The position numbers and the translations under genes are program-made. Of a DNA stretch of 64,000 nt, positions 19,621-30,299 are shown piece after piece (the first letter of the stretch is position 1; every line of letters starts with the position of its first letter). Source of the stretch: Ichthyophis bannanicus (Eukaryota; Chordata; Amphibia; Gymnophiona; Ichthyophiidae); NCBI GenBank assembly GCA_033557465.1, contig CM066031.1, forward strand, positions 1,443,054,163 to 1,443,118,162, given 5' to 3'. The notes under the pieces were generated by a model that had not been told where the DNA came from, did no database searches, and worked only from the letters and a program-made list of their open reading frames with translations.

Positions 19621-20640
19621 AGCGGATGTTGGGGGAGGATTAGAATGGGATGGGGCTGGGAGAGTGAAATGGAGAGGGGAAAAATATTTTGTGTGGGAGG
19701 GAAGAAAAATTTACAATTGGCCGGGTATTGGGAGAGTAAGTGGGGATTGAGGATGGAGGGGTAAAATTTGAGTGGGTTAAACAGGAATGAGGAAAGATCA
19801 AAAGGAGAAAGAATAGTATGTTAAAGCAGATGTAGAGAGAGAATGGAAAAAAACTAGAAGAGAGAAGAAAGGACAAATGGACAGCAGACGATGGAGAGCT
19901 AGCAGAAGACACGAAGAAACCAGAAGAAAGTGGCTGGAGCAATTGCAACTGAAAAAAAATCTCTATTTTGAATTTATTAACTGGAATATGTCAGCTCTGG
20001 GAAATGTGCATCATTAACATCTGCGCTTTGTTTAGTACAAGAGGAAATTAATTTATAGTTTTATTTCTACAGTATTGTACATTCCAAGTTTGGCTTTTGG
20101 GGTTCCCAGTTTAATTATTGTCTTCCTGTTTCTAAATTGTGATTCCTTGTTCTTTGTTTGGTGATGGTCTATGTTCTGCATGTGTAACTGAGCTGAAGTA
20201 TTCTGTTTATGTAGTTTCTATTTGACATTGCCACTTATTCTCTTTCCCCAGTAGGTCATGTATTGTTGTTCTCGGAGATGTATTGGTTTAATATTTGAAG
20301 TGTTGCCTTTTGATAGGTAGAGTATGGTGCTTTGTGAGTCCTGGTAGTGCTGTTAGAATACGGCGGGTTTGCTATGGGTTCTAAATGGGCAGTGTTTGTA
20401 GTAGTTCCTAATGTGCCTGGCGGTTGGCACTGGGTTATAGTAATGTAGAAATCTTTTAGTATTTCTGTATCCATACACTCATTAAGAGGCATGTTTACTA
20501 AAGGTTAGTGTATGGTAACATTATGCAAATATTTATGCAAATGGAGCATCTTATGCAAATGAGGCCCCACACCGAGTCTCTGCACATGGCCCCTCACCCC
20601 TCTTGGGCCGCCCCTAATGGCATCTCTTATGTTCTTAAGA

Positions 20641-21090
20641 CTTAGGTCTATGTGGCAGAAAGAGAAGATGAACTTAAGCGTTTCTGCTACCCCTCACCTC
20701 TGTCCTGAGACAGTGTGGAATCACTTATAGAAATACAGTAAGTAGTGTGTCTACCATTCTGACCTTGTGGTGGGAGGAGGGGGGCAGGGGAAGGAAACGG
20801 GAGATGCTGGATACCTTATTAAATTTTAAGAAACATAGAAACATGATGGCAGAAAAAGACCATATGGCCTATCTAGTCTGCCCTTCCATATCAACTACTA
20901 TAGTCCCTTTTTTCCTTTAAGAGACCTGGACCGGAGGGAAGATAAGGAAACAGTACGATACTACATTACAAAAAATAATATTGGTACCATCCCACGCCTA
21001 TGCTTAATAAGATACTATGTATTTTTTATAATGTAACAGTGGATGGTGGCAGTATATCCAGTCTGCCCATAACTCTTTTTGGTTGTCAAT
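20641..21090 (-). other. Mostly unassigned; short CR1 family B 3' end at about 20829-20905
   Basis: At 20829-20905 the plus strand reads AAACATAGAAACATGATGGC, AGAAAAAGACCATATGGCC and TCTAGTCTGCC. This is the complement of the 3' end of the second CR1 family, whose plus-strand version lies at about 60765-60825. The rest of the interval shows no gene, repeat or RNA that I recognise. Confidence 0.6.
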
Positions 21091-21094
21091 TTGT

Positions 21095-21630
21095 TGAAGA
21101 AACATTGGTCGGTATTGAATGTACATTCATGTTTCGCCCAGCTTTTAACCACTGCATACTCCAGGGGTTCAAATTTGCAGGACATTTTAGTTAAATCTGC
21201 TGTACCTGCGGATAATCCTCCACAATAATCAGGGCTGGTTTTTGGTCATATAATATGAACATTGTTAAAACAGTAATACACCTTGCAGCCAGACACTAGT
21301 TTGAAGGATTTGATGAAGGGTTTTTCCCTTTGATGGCATTGGAATACCACATGTACTTCTGAATATGTGGTGTATTTGCTTCAATGTCCTAGCCAATTAC
21401 CGTACATTGGCCGCACGATTCAATCTATCAAAATACGTTTGGGCGAACATGCTTCAAGCATTCGTTCCCAAATGCGCCTGGCAGTTATAGAAAATCCTAT
21501 GGGTCTGACATTTCCTTGCAGCACGTGATACAGTCCTTAGTTTGACTCGAAACGTGCACGTCGTGATTTGGGAGTCACCTGTATGGATTTTGACGCATTT
21601 TTCAAGTTGCGATTTATTATAAGTATGAAT
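21095..21630 (+). mobile_element. Penelope-like element remnant with GIY-YIG endonuclease
   Basis: Plus-strand traces include NLQDILVKSAVPADNPPQ at about 21170-21230, the post-RT linker. Then, with one frame change, SEYVVYLLQCPSQLPYIGRT followed by IQSIKIRLGEHASSIR at about 21355-21470. The VVYLLQC and YIG spacing is the core of the GIY-YIG nuclease that ends Penelope-like elements. Downstream traces (NPMGLTF, then a GACTCGAAACGTG motif) fit the PLE 3' end. It is heavily decayed, and the reverse transcriptase is absent. Confidence 0.78.
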
Positions 21631-21639
21631 TTTGTGCTT

Positions 21640-22072
21640 TTATAGCTTTATTGATTAAAATGGATATTATCAGCATTCGAGAGTGGAAAAATCTTTTCTC
21701 CTGCTGAATTATCCAACAAAAAATACAAAAAAATAGATAGATTTAAGAGTGCCTGCATTTTTTGGCAATTTTGATTTTATCAGTAGGGTTGTTAGGGCAG
21801 AACATGTGGCACAATGCAGGTTACCTTCTCCATGCCTTTGTTTTCAAAGGGAAGGAAGGGTATCAGGGCTGTACCAGTTATGCAGAGCTGCACTTGATTA
21901 AGTCTCCAGTTTGCAGTGAAACCATGAAAGCAATATTGGGTTTTACCATGTTGTATTCTTTTTTGATAGTCACATATGTTTTTAATATTACTGTTTGCTA
22001 TTTAATTTTCAACATAATTTTGGTCGATATTAAATTTTATCATATTTTTACCTTTGTTTTGCTACTATTCTG
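21640..22072. other. No recognised feature
   Basis: AT-rich sequence with no protein similarity I recognise and no terminal repeats. It may be the unrecognised 3' continuation of the Penelope-like remnant. Confidence 0.4.
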
Positions 22073-22397
22073 ATGTATTTATTTTATTTATTTAATGTCT
22101 TTTTTAATACCGCGCTCTTTGGAATCAGTGCAGTTTACAGTCAACAAAATTTGTACAGTGCAGGCAGGACCTACACTGGACTTACAATGAACAGGTGTTA
22201 CTACTTGGGACTGGCAGGGGTAACTATGTATATGCAAGCGATCGGTCACAGGTGACCAGGTCCACTTACAACTATTTGCAGGTTGTCTAACTATATACAG
22301 ATTGATCGCCCAGAGTGCGGATGTACAGTATTGCTCTGCAACTATATGTGATAATTGGGTGGCTATATACATAATGGTATCTATTGGTGGCTATATA

Positions 22398-23179
22398 CGA
22401 GGGTTGCTCAGAAAGTAATGCCCCACGTGTTTTTTCTCAGTCCAGAATGAAATAGAGGTGTGACATTGAAAGGGTAGTAACTTGGAACTTTAAAGGACAC
22501 GTGTGTGATTTTAGTCGTCTGACAAATATTGAGGCGGTAGTGATCCTTCAAATGGCGTCTGAGTGACACACGGTAAAAACAATGAGCTGTAATTGAATTC
22601 TTGGTGGAGGAGAGAGAAAGCGAGAAACATTCACAAACGGTTGTGTGCTGTGTATGGAAGTTCTGCGGTAGATAGGAGCACCGTTGGTTCATAGTGGTGA
22701 GCCCAGGTTTCGTCACCTGTGACGATCCAGGACAAAAGGGCCTCCCCCTCAGCTTCAAAACGCTCCAACAAATCAGAGCAGATGTCTTTCCTTTGGCGTT
22801 TGTGTTCAGTTGTGAGACTTCGCGGAACCCATCTTGCACACACCTTTGAATATCCCAAAGAATCAATAATTGCCATTGCACTACCTCTACTGACGGAAAG
22901 CTGTACGGACAATTCCCGACTTGTGATGTGCCAATCTGGACTGGTGGCTGAGGCTTTGTTTCTCCTCCAACAAGAATTCAATTACAGCTCATTGTTTGTA
23001 CAGTGTGTCACTCACAGACACCATATGAAGGATCACTACCACCTCGTTATTTGTCGGATGACTGTAAAATTACACACGTGTCCTTTGAAGTTCCAAGTTA
23101 CTACCCTTTCAATTTCACACCTCTATCTTCATTCTGGACTGAGAAAACATGTGGGGCATTACTTTCTGAGCAACCCTCG
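22398..23179 (-). mobile_element. mariner-family transposon, internally deleted, long inverted repeats
   Basis: The ends read CGAGGGTTGCTCAGAAAGTA and its complement, with inverted similarity continuing for about 170 bp (AATGCCCCACGTGTTTT, AGTCCAGAATGA). The left flank is TA; the right flank is CA, presumably a mutated TA. On the minus strand 22631-22981 encodes a mariner transposase piece: LGYSKVCARWVPRSLTTEHK, then IVTGDETWAHHYEP with the first catalytic aspartate in TGDETW. The helix-turn-helix N-terminus and the rest of the DDD core are missing, so it is non-autonomous. Confidence 0.92.
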
Positions 23180-23827
23180 CACATATTGGCGCCTGTTACA
23201 CATTGGTATCGTTTACAGTATTAGGCTACTATATAAACATTCAACCTGCTGGGTGTATTGTTGAGCTAGAGGGTGGGGCTGCACTTGTGCGGAGTGGCTG
23301 CGCTAGGGATGACATCCTATTTCTTGAGTGTGGCTGGTTGTGATATGTCATTTGTATCAGAGTAGTGCTGGAGGAAAAGATGGTGCTTCAGTGACTTCCT
23401 AAATTGGACGAGGTCAGTGATGGCACGGATGGCGGGTGTAAGGACGTTCCAGCATGTGGGTGCATAGAATACGAAGGCTCTGTTTCTTGTTGCTTGCGAA
23501 CATTTTGTTATCGCCTTTGGGATTATCAGAGTGTTGGTGGCAAATGATCTCCTGTCTCTGTTGGGTGGGGTGGATTAGGTATGTGAGGGAGGTGGAGGAG
23601 CACTTATTGATGGCTTTGAAGGTCATCAATAGAATTTTAAAGGAAAGTTTGCAGTGGACCGGCAGTCAATAAAGGTGTTTCAAGATTGGGGTTATATGTT
23701 CCCTCCTGGAGGCTCCGTGCAAGATTCTAGCGGCTGCATTCATTGCAAGTTGCAGTGGATTCAGCGTGTTTTTCGGGAGTCCTTGCAGTATTGCATTGGC
23801 AGTGTCAAATTGTGGGATTACCAGGGC

Positions 23828-25257
23828 CTAATAGACTGTTCGGAAGTCGTCTGGCTCAAGCAGATGTTGTAGGTGTCGGGTTGTCTGTATCTTGTGGTAG
23901 ACCACTTTGACCATGTTGCTTATATGGGCTTTCATGTCTAGCTGTTGGTCTAGCGTGACCCCTAGGTAGCGTACCGTAGGTTTTCTGAAGAGCTCGGCGT
24001 TTCGTACTTTCAGTGAGGTGGGTGGAGTAAATGCCTGGTTCCTGGTGATAAAAAGAACCTCCGTTTTGTTGAAATTTATTCTGAGCCTCTGTGTATGTAG
24101 CCATTCAGTGACAGCATTGAAGCAGGTTGTTAGTGGTGAGAAATCTGAGTGGTCGGTTGAGAAAGGCATATAGAGTAGAACGCCGTCGGCATATACCAGG
24201 CAGTTGATGTTGAAGGAGCGGATGAGAGCACAAATGGGCTGCACGTATACATTGAACAGTAGGGCTGAGAGTGAGGAACCCTGTGGCACGCCTTGCTCTT
24301 GTTGGAAAGGTTTGGTGCCGGCAGTGGAGCAGGTTCGAACATGCTGCCATCTGTCTGTTAAGTATGAATCGCAACAGGTTAGCGCTGTACTGTGGATGTC
24401 CTTCTCCTTGAGGCGTGTCAGGAGTATTTCGTGGCTGACGGAGTCGAAAGCTGCGACAATATCCATGAAGATCAGGGCAAACCCTCGTCTGATGTTGTCT
24501 AATCCGGTAGTTAGGGTGCTGAAGAGAGTGGTCAAAAGGGTCTCGACACCATGTGATTCCCTGAATCCATGCTGACACAGGTTGAGAGGTGCAATTGTCT
24601 CGATGTGGTGTTGAATTTGGCGTTGGACGACCTTTTCAATTATTTTGGCCAGAAAAGGTATGCTTGAGATTGGCCTGTAGGAGTCTACCTTCCTTGGGTC
24701 CAGCTTGTTGTTGTTTTTAGAAGTGGTCTGATGGATGTTTGCTTCAAGCTTCGTGGGAATGACCTAGTCGAGAATGATAGCTCTATGAGTTTGGCCAGGA
24801 ACGGGCTGAGTTCAACACGCAGTGATTTTATCCATGCTGGGCAGAGGTCATTTGGAGCTGTGGTGGTGTTGATGGCCGTGATGATGTCATGAATGCCTTT
24901 CTCAGTTGGGGCCAAGAAGGTAGTGAGGATGTCATGGATGTCTTTCTTGGATGGAGTCGAGAAGGTAGTTAGTGGGGTTGGGTGGTGTGCCCCATGCGAG
25001 GGAGAGGGGTTCGTGGTCTTGCTGGTCTGGCTTGTTTTGGCCTGCAGGTAGTCAGCGAATTCCTGTGGGTCTGGCAGGCTTGGTTGGGTAAGAGAAGGAT
25101 CTTTTGTTAGGGTCTTGACTAGGTTGAAAAGATCATGTGGCTTATTTAGGGAACGCTGCAAGATTTTTGCATGGTATTGCTTCATTCTTGCCGTAACTGC
25201 CGCGCGGTGACTTCCTAGGTGAGAGGTGTATGTTTCATGGTCCTCAGTGAAGCGCAA
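23828..25257 (-). pseudogene. L2-like reverse transcriptase
   Basis: The piece 24685-25257 holds the pre-RT connector (QEFADYLQAKTSQT, then PFLAKLIELSFSTRSFPRSL KQTSIRPLLK as consecutive segments). The piece 23828-24535 is the palm: RGFALIFMDIVAAFDSVSHE, EQGVPQGSSLSALLFNVYVQ and LVYADGVLLYMP. The expected YADD box reads YADG, so a catalytic aspartate is replaced. Thumb sequence (VRYLGVTLDQQLDMKAHI) follows. At least one frame change separates the two pieces. Confidence 0.87.
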
Positions 25258-25266
25258 ACGACGCCA

Positions 25267-26320
25267 TCATCTTTCAAGCTTCCTTAGATGGAGGAGTGAA
25301 GTCCGTAGCTCGGGGGAATACCATGGAGCGTTCCGTCTTCTTCCTCGTGGCTTATCAGTGGATGGTAGGTGGGCGATGTCATCCAGGCTAGTGTTCCATG
25401 TGGAGATCATTTTGTCGAGGCTGTGTACCAGCGGATTGAGGAGAGGCTGGGTTCTGTTTAGGATTTCCTCTTTGTTGAAGGGCCGGAAACGTCGTGATGG
25501 TGCTGTGGGGGCCTCGGCTGAGGTCTGGGCACTATTGTGGTCAGGGTGTGTTGGCATCTGGAATCTTATCAGACTGTGGTCAGACCATGGAACTGGGGTG
25601 ATGGATAGAACAATGTCGTGCTTTGGGTCTATGGCTGACCGTGGGGCGAAGACCAGGTCCAGTTTGTTTCCCTTTACATGAGTGGGGGCATTGATTATTT
25701 GTGTGTATCCTAGCTCCTTAAGCGCCTCGAGGAAGGCTTTGGAGTGGGTGTCTTGGACAGCAGGGAGGTTGAAACAGCCCAGTACCCAGTTTGGCGTACG
25801 AGGGTTCTTGGGGTTGCAGGCGAGGTCAATTATTGTTGATAAGTCCTCAGAGGAAGGGGAGGGAGCTCTGAAGACTAAGTTGATGGAACTGTGCTTGTTG
25901 GCTATGGTGATTGAGTCAAGGTGCGTAGTGCTGGTGGCAGAGATCAGCTGGAATTGTAGCTCTGTTTTGGTCAGGATGAGTGCTCCTCCACGTCTACGAT
26001 CCGTCCTGTGGCAGGTGTGGATAGAGAAACTGGGGGGGGGGGGGGATGAGCTGGTGAAGGAGGACTGTGTCAGAGTTAGACAACCATGTCTCAGTGACTA
26101 GTAGGATGTCCAGGTTATGGGTGGATACTAGCTCAGCAACGGCTGGCCATTTCTTGCGGACCGAGCGTGCATTTATGAGGGCGCACTTCAGGTTGTGGGG
26201 TTGTGTATGCTTCTCTCGCTGGGATATTTTGGCCTGCTGAAGCGAGATAGAGTAGATGTGGGCATCGCATGCGCTTAGCACCAGCTGCTGGTTGGAGGGG
26301 GGGGGGGGGAACCAGACCAT
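25267..26320 (-). pseudogene. L2-like APE endonuclease
   Basis: The piece 25994-26320 contains KCALINARSVRKKWPAVAEL then NLDILLVTETWLSNSDTVLL, the N and E motifs of APE-type LINE endonucleases. The middle (about 25550-25980) is legible only in fragments. Piece 25267-25557 gives the end of the domain and the following connector. A run of 14 C/G at 26031-26044 causes one obvious frame disturbance, and another G run lies at 26299-26309. Confidence 0.82.
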
Positions 26321-26429
26321 CTTCTTCCTGCGCCCTGTAGGACTGGTATGGGATTGTAGACGGTAGTGAGGGAGAGGACACTGTGGAGTAGGCCTATGAG
26401 AATATAACAGCTGGTTAAGGCTCGGGGTA

Positions 26430-27220
26430 GGGTGTCATCTTGGGTGTTTTACTTTGTGGTACCTGGCGGCAAGAATGTATCTCTATCGGGACTAGTCAAG
26501 TAAATACTGGTGCAGCTCAGTAACTCAGACAGTATGTTAGGCAGTATGTCAGGTAAGTAAATACTGGTGCGGCTCAGTAAATTAGACAGCATGCTAGGCA
26601 GTATCAGGCAGGGCAGTTCAGAATCAGAAGTACATCAGGGCGGTTCAGAATATCAGACACTATATCGGCAGGTCAGTTCAGTATCTCTCTGGCCAACTGA
26701 TTGTTCGTTCCGTAACTCAGTGTCTTACAGGGTACCGATCATAAATTCTGGCAGAGTTGGCTTAGCCGTTACTACATTAATTACAGAGACTTGGCTATAC
26801 CAGCGTTAGCGTTCGGGGAAGGGTTCTTTACTATTTTGCAGTTAAGGTTAAGGAGCTGTGAGAGGTAAAGCTTACTGTGGTTGCGTCCTTGTTGCGGTCA
26901 CGCCTTGTTTGCTGTACTGTCCAGGCAGGTGGGCTCGCTGGTGAGGGATGTGCCTCGAGGTCTGTGCCTTCGCCTAAGGGTCACGCCAAAGGGCCCTCTG
27001 GTGAGGCCCTCAGGCGCAGGTGCACCCGATGGCGCCCTTTTAAATCGTTGGAGCGGGCCCCGATTGGGCAGCTCAGTCCGGGGCAGGAGGCGGCGGGTCG
27101 AACCAGCTCAAGCTGCTCTATCCCGGCTGGGAGAGCCTCTGCTTGGCTGGCAGCTGTGGAAGTGACGGTCTTGCGCCCGATGGCGCCTTTTTAAATCGTT
27201 GGAGCGGGTCTTGATTTTGG
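26430..27220 (-). repeat. Repeated units in the L2-like 5' UTR
   Basis: Two pairs of direct repeats are visible. The first pair (about 26495-26550 and 26552-26606) shares AGTAAATACTGGTGC and GGCTCAGTAA-type sequence and a TTAGGCAGTAT end. The second pair (27014-27055 and 27173-27209) shares CGCCCGATGGCGCC then TTTAAATCGTTGGAGCGGG, about 157 bp apart. The outer part is GC- and CpG-rich. Position upstream of the endonuclease and composition suggest a promoter-bearing LINE 5' UTR built of monomers. Confidence 0.6.
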
Positions 27221-27230
27221 AATGGTACCA

Positions 27231-27882
27231 TTTGCCTCTTCCTTTGAGTATGACTGAATCAACAGTATAAACATCTCATGATGATAGACAATCTCTCTTG
27301 AATAAGTTATTATAGTGAAGACCATCTGTGACACATGCCCAGTATTTTTCCAGTTCTGAGCATGCACCATTGGACCTAAAAAAAGTTAAGCTTTTCTCTT
27401 GCATAGAAATAAACCACATTGGTGCTTCATCCCCCTCTCCTAGTGAAGACATGGGGGGGGGGGGGCTACAGTACAAAAAGCTTTCAATAAAGAACAGAAT
27501 GATGCAGAAGTTACCCCTTCTCTCTTCTCTCTCAGCTTCCCTCCTACTCTTTCCAGTTTCCTTTCCAAATCTTCCTCAGGTGCTTCTGTCTCCCCCTCCC
27601 TTTATTTTTCATCCCTTTTAAGTTCCTCTTGATCTCATCACTATGGAGCCCTTTTAATAAAGTGCGGTAAGATTTTGCATTTACCCGTGCATTTTGAGTA
27701 AAACTTAACGTGCAGTAAGGGCAATAGTTGTCTGATAGCTGTCGGCAGCATGCTCAGCATGTTCCCTGCAGTTACAATGAAATGTTCCTTACCACATGTT
27801 AAGGTCATTCACAATTACCACAGATGCACTTATCGCTATCTACTGAGGTGATGTGAAGTGTACTGTGCTAATTGCAACACTG
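27231..27882. other. Unassigned; possible unclassified repeat from about 27645
   Basis: No coding sequence is recognised. A G run lies at 27452-27464. From about 27645 the sequence (GAGCCCTTTTAATAAAGTGC, then GCAGTTAGTGCAT near the end) has the look of an interspersed repeat. It may resume at 30176-30299 (AACTGCAATGTGCAATCC, GTCATGCTAGCACAGTAAGG) after the family B CR1. I could not define its ends. Confidence 0.35.
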
Positions 27883-28743
27883 GCAGTTAGTGCATGGAAG
27901 GATTGAAGAGAAGTCTGCTTTTTTGCAGATGACACAAAAATTTACTCTTCTGAGGGAGTGGACAACAAAGATCGATCTACAAAAACTGGAAGAAAAATCT
28001 CAACTGACAAGCATTAGACTAAATGCAAAGTGGTGCAGAGTCATGCACTTGGGATTGAGAAATCCAAAGGAATTGTATGTAATAAGGGGCAAGAGGTTGG
28101 TTTGCGCGGATCAGGAGAAGGACCTTGGCGTGCTAGTGTCCAAGGATCTCAAAGTAGCGAAACAATGTGACAAGGCGGTAGCCAAAGCCAAAAGGAAGCT
28201 GGGTTGCATACAAAGAGGAATAACCAGCAGAAAAGAGGCGGCATTAATGCCCATGTACAGTTATTGGTGAGGCCTTACTTGGAGGATTGTATTCAGCTTT
28301 GGAGACCATATCCCACAAAACATAAAAAGACATGAACAGTTCTGAAGGCAGCGAACAAAATGATTTGGAGCCTGCGACAGAAGACTTGAGAAGAGACTTG
28401 AAGACCTAAATATGGATACCCTAGAGGAGAGGGGGACAGGGGAGATATCCTTTAAGTATTTAAAGGTCTGTATCATATTAATGAACAAACAAACCTTTTT
28501 CTAAGAAGCGGAATCTGTAAAACTAGAGGGCATAAAATGAAACTGTAAGGAGGTAAACTTAAAAGCAACATCAGGAAATACTTTTCTACTGAAAAAGAGT
28601 GGTGGATGATTGGAATGCCCTCCCTATGGAGGTTGTGAGGGCAAAAACAGTTTTGGAATTCTAAATGGCATAGGACAGGCACAGTGGATCCCTTTATAGC
28701 AAAAATAAACAAATATCTTTTATACTTCAAAAAGCAGAAGGGC
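27883..28743 (+). mobile_element. CR1 LINE family B, 5'-truncated, split by a 1.35 kb insertion
   Basis: The plus-strand RT end reads FADDTKIYSSEGVDN-like sequence, then VMHLGLRNPKELYVIRGKRL, EKDLGVLVSKDLKVAKQCDK and KRKLGCIQRGITSRKEAALM. It is colinear with 59930-60740, the better copy of the same family. The 3' end (AGACTAGATGGACCATACTG then CCATCATATACTATG) lies beyond the insertion at about 30098-30175. Frameshifts are present. Confidence 0.85.
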
Positions 28744-30094
28744 GTGACCTGCATGGAGCGGCGAGTACAACCCTAAACAAAGGCATAAAGAGGGGTGACC
28801 TGCACGAAGTGGCATGTACTAATCTAGCCACCTTACTGGTGTGACCCCCTATTAATGCCCCCAGCGAAGGCATGTAGGGCTTAAGAGGTTTGTTTCCTTC
28901 TTGAACAGGTATTCCACTATTTCCTGAGGCAAAGCCTTTTGGGAAATGTAGTTCTCTTTTACCGTCCAATAAAGGGTAGTGTGACTCAAAAGTGGTTACA
29001 GCAACAAAGGATTTATTCCCCTCCCGGGGTGGATTTCAACAAGGAAAATAAGGTACAAAAACCAGGTGCTTCTGGCAGAAGGACAAAATAAAACTTTCAA
29101 ACTCAAACAGCTTACTTCAACACAAAAACATGGCTTCCAGCAATCAAGGTAAACAGTTCTGTTTTCTTCACAGCTTTGTACTTTTAAATCCCAACAATTA
29201 TGTATTTCTCTTCAAAGCATTAATTCAACGCAGGGATAATATATCACTAGATAATGTAATCGTACAGTCCATTAATTCCTCTGGCGTATTTATAAACTCT
29301 GGCTCTGTCTCCATTAATTCCTCTTCTGAGGCAGGAAATGTTTGCAACGTTAAATCTTGTGCCACGCCTTTCCTCACTGCTTTAGGCTTCTGGCTATACT
29401 CTGGGATCAGGTACTGCTTTAAACAAGCATTCTCATCACAGTCATTTTCCTCAAAGCCCCAAACCACCGGGTAGATAAAATCACAGTGATTATTAAAACC
29501 CCAGCCTTTAGGCTTACCTCTAGACCTGGCTGAACAAGGTTTATTCTGAGACGTGGGAATGGCTGTAGGTTCCAAACCTGACTTGTGCACAGAAGGTTTA
29601 AACTGCCTTCCTGGCTTTCTCTCCTTTCTGTAATCCCCAGGGTACTGCAGATAACCTGGTCTGCTTCTGTTGTATCTTTCTCTTGGAGACTCTGTCCTCT
29701 CTCTGAATGGAAGCTCGGTTCCTCCCTTCCACGGAGACTCTGTCCTTCTCCTCCCTGGGATAACCTTCCTTGTTCCGTTCTCCTCAATACCTTCCAAACC
29801 TTCTTCAGCACCCCTAATACCCGGGATCCTTCTGATACCTTGGATATCTCTCCTTTCCTCTCCTGCGACCTCTTTATGAGTCTGAATTCTAGGGTAGTGC
29901 TTAACTCCACCCCCTAACAGGTGTTCTGAATTAGCTCGTGACTCCCTGTCTAACTGGCAGCACGGGTGTGTTTCTTTCCCTTGTGCTTGGTTTCCATGGC
30001 CACCATTAGCCATGTGCTTTTGTTTATGCCTCAGCACTGCTCCTGTTTCCTGCTTTTTAGCTCTTTCTGAAGGGCTGGAGGGACCCACTATGTC
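28744..30094. mobile_element. Unclassified insertion inside CR1 family B
   Basis: The CR1 sequence stops at about 28743 and resumes at about 30095, so this 1.35 kb is an insertion. Its left part has two copies of a GTGACCTGCA-x-GGAG/AAGT-type unit about 50 bp apart (28744 and 28794). Read on the minus strand there is an AATAAATCCTTTGTT block near 29010 that could be a poly(A) signal, and TGTGACATAGTGGGTCC near 30090. I see no reverse transcriptase, transposase or convincing terminal repeats. A non-autonomous LTR-type element or a retrocopy are both possible. Confidence 0.5.
29225..30088 (-). CDS. Hypothetical protein, 287 codons, in the unclassified insertion
   Basis: I do not recognise this protein. 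It is open for 287 codons and starts at MGPSSPSERAKKQ. The first ~170 residues are rich in Arg, Glu, Gly and Pro with imperfect repeats (RRTESPWKGG, RERTESPRERYNRS). The C-terminal third is acidic (SEEELMETEPEFINTPEEL). Composition resembles a gag-like or nucleic-acid-binding protein, but no zinc knuckle or other domain is visible. An open frame this long in decayed surroundings suggests either recent insertion or chance in biased sequence. Confidence 0.4.
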   Translation of the reverse strand: MGPSSPSERAKKQETGAVLRHKQKHMANGGHGNQAQGKETHPCCQLDRESRANSEHLLGGGVKHYPRIQTHKEVAGEERRDIQGIRRIPGIRGAEEGLEGIEENGTRKVIPGRRRTESPWKGGTELPFRERTESPRERYNRSRPGYLQYPGDYRKERKPGRQFKPSVHKSGLEPTAIPTSQNKPCSARSRGKPKGWGFNNHCDFIYPVVWGFEENDCDENACLKQYLIPEYSQKPKAVRKGVAQDLTLQTFPASEEELMETEPEFINTPEELMDCTITLSSDILSLR

Positions 30095-30299
30095 ACACTG
30101 GGCAGACTAGATGGACCATACTGGTCTTTATTTGCCATCATATACTATGTTGCTATATGTTACTATGTAAGTATCGTGTGATAAACTGCAATGTGCAATC
30201 CATGCCAACTCTCTGCCCATAACTTGCCCATTCCCCACTCCATCTGAGCAATTAACATAGGAATCAGCACACGGTAACTGTCATGCTAGCACAGTAAGG

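Larger units (their letters stand above)
18551..20616. mobile_element. hAT-type DNA transposon, copy 2, 2066 bp
   Basis: It starts CAGGGCCGGCCCG and ends GGGCCGCCCCTA, the final G of the expected CCCTG apparently mutated to A. The flanks are ATGGCATA (18543-18550) and ATGGCATC (20617-20624), an 8 bp duplication with one change, and the CR1 3' end reads on across it. The internal order matches copy 1: palindrome, G-rich minisatellite, purine-rich block, then an AT-rich 3' part. The last ~900 bp is highly similar between copies. No transposase is readable. Confidence 0.9.
22073..27230 (-). mobile_element. L2-like LINE, near full length, with nested mariner
   Basis: Read right to left: a GC-rich 5' UTR with repeated units (about 27220-26430), endonuclease (26320 to about 25267), a connector and RT (25257 to 23828), the RT C-terminal region and 3' UTR (to 23180, and again 22397 to 22073) and a TTTATTTTATTTATTTA-type tail. 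The mariner at 22398-23179 interrupts the 3' UTR. Without it the element is about 4.4 kb, a typical L2 length. Frameshifts, stops and an altered catalytic box show that it is inactive. Confidence 0.85.
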
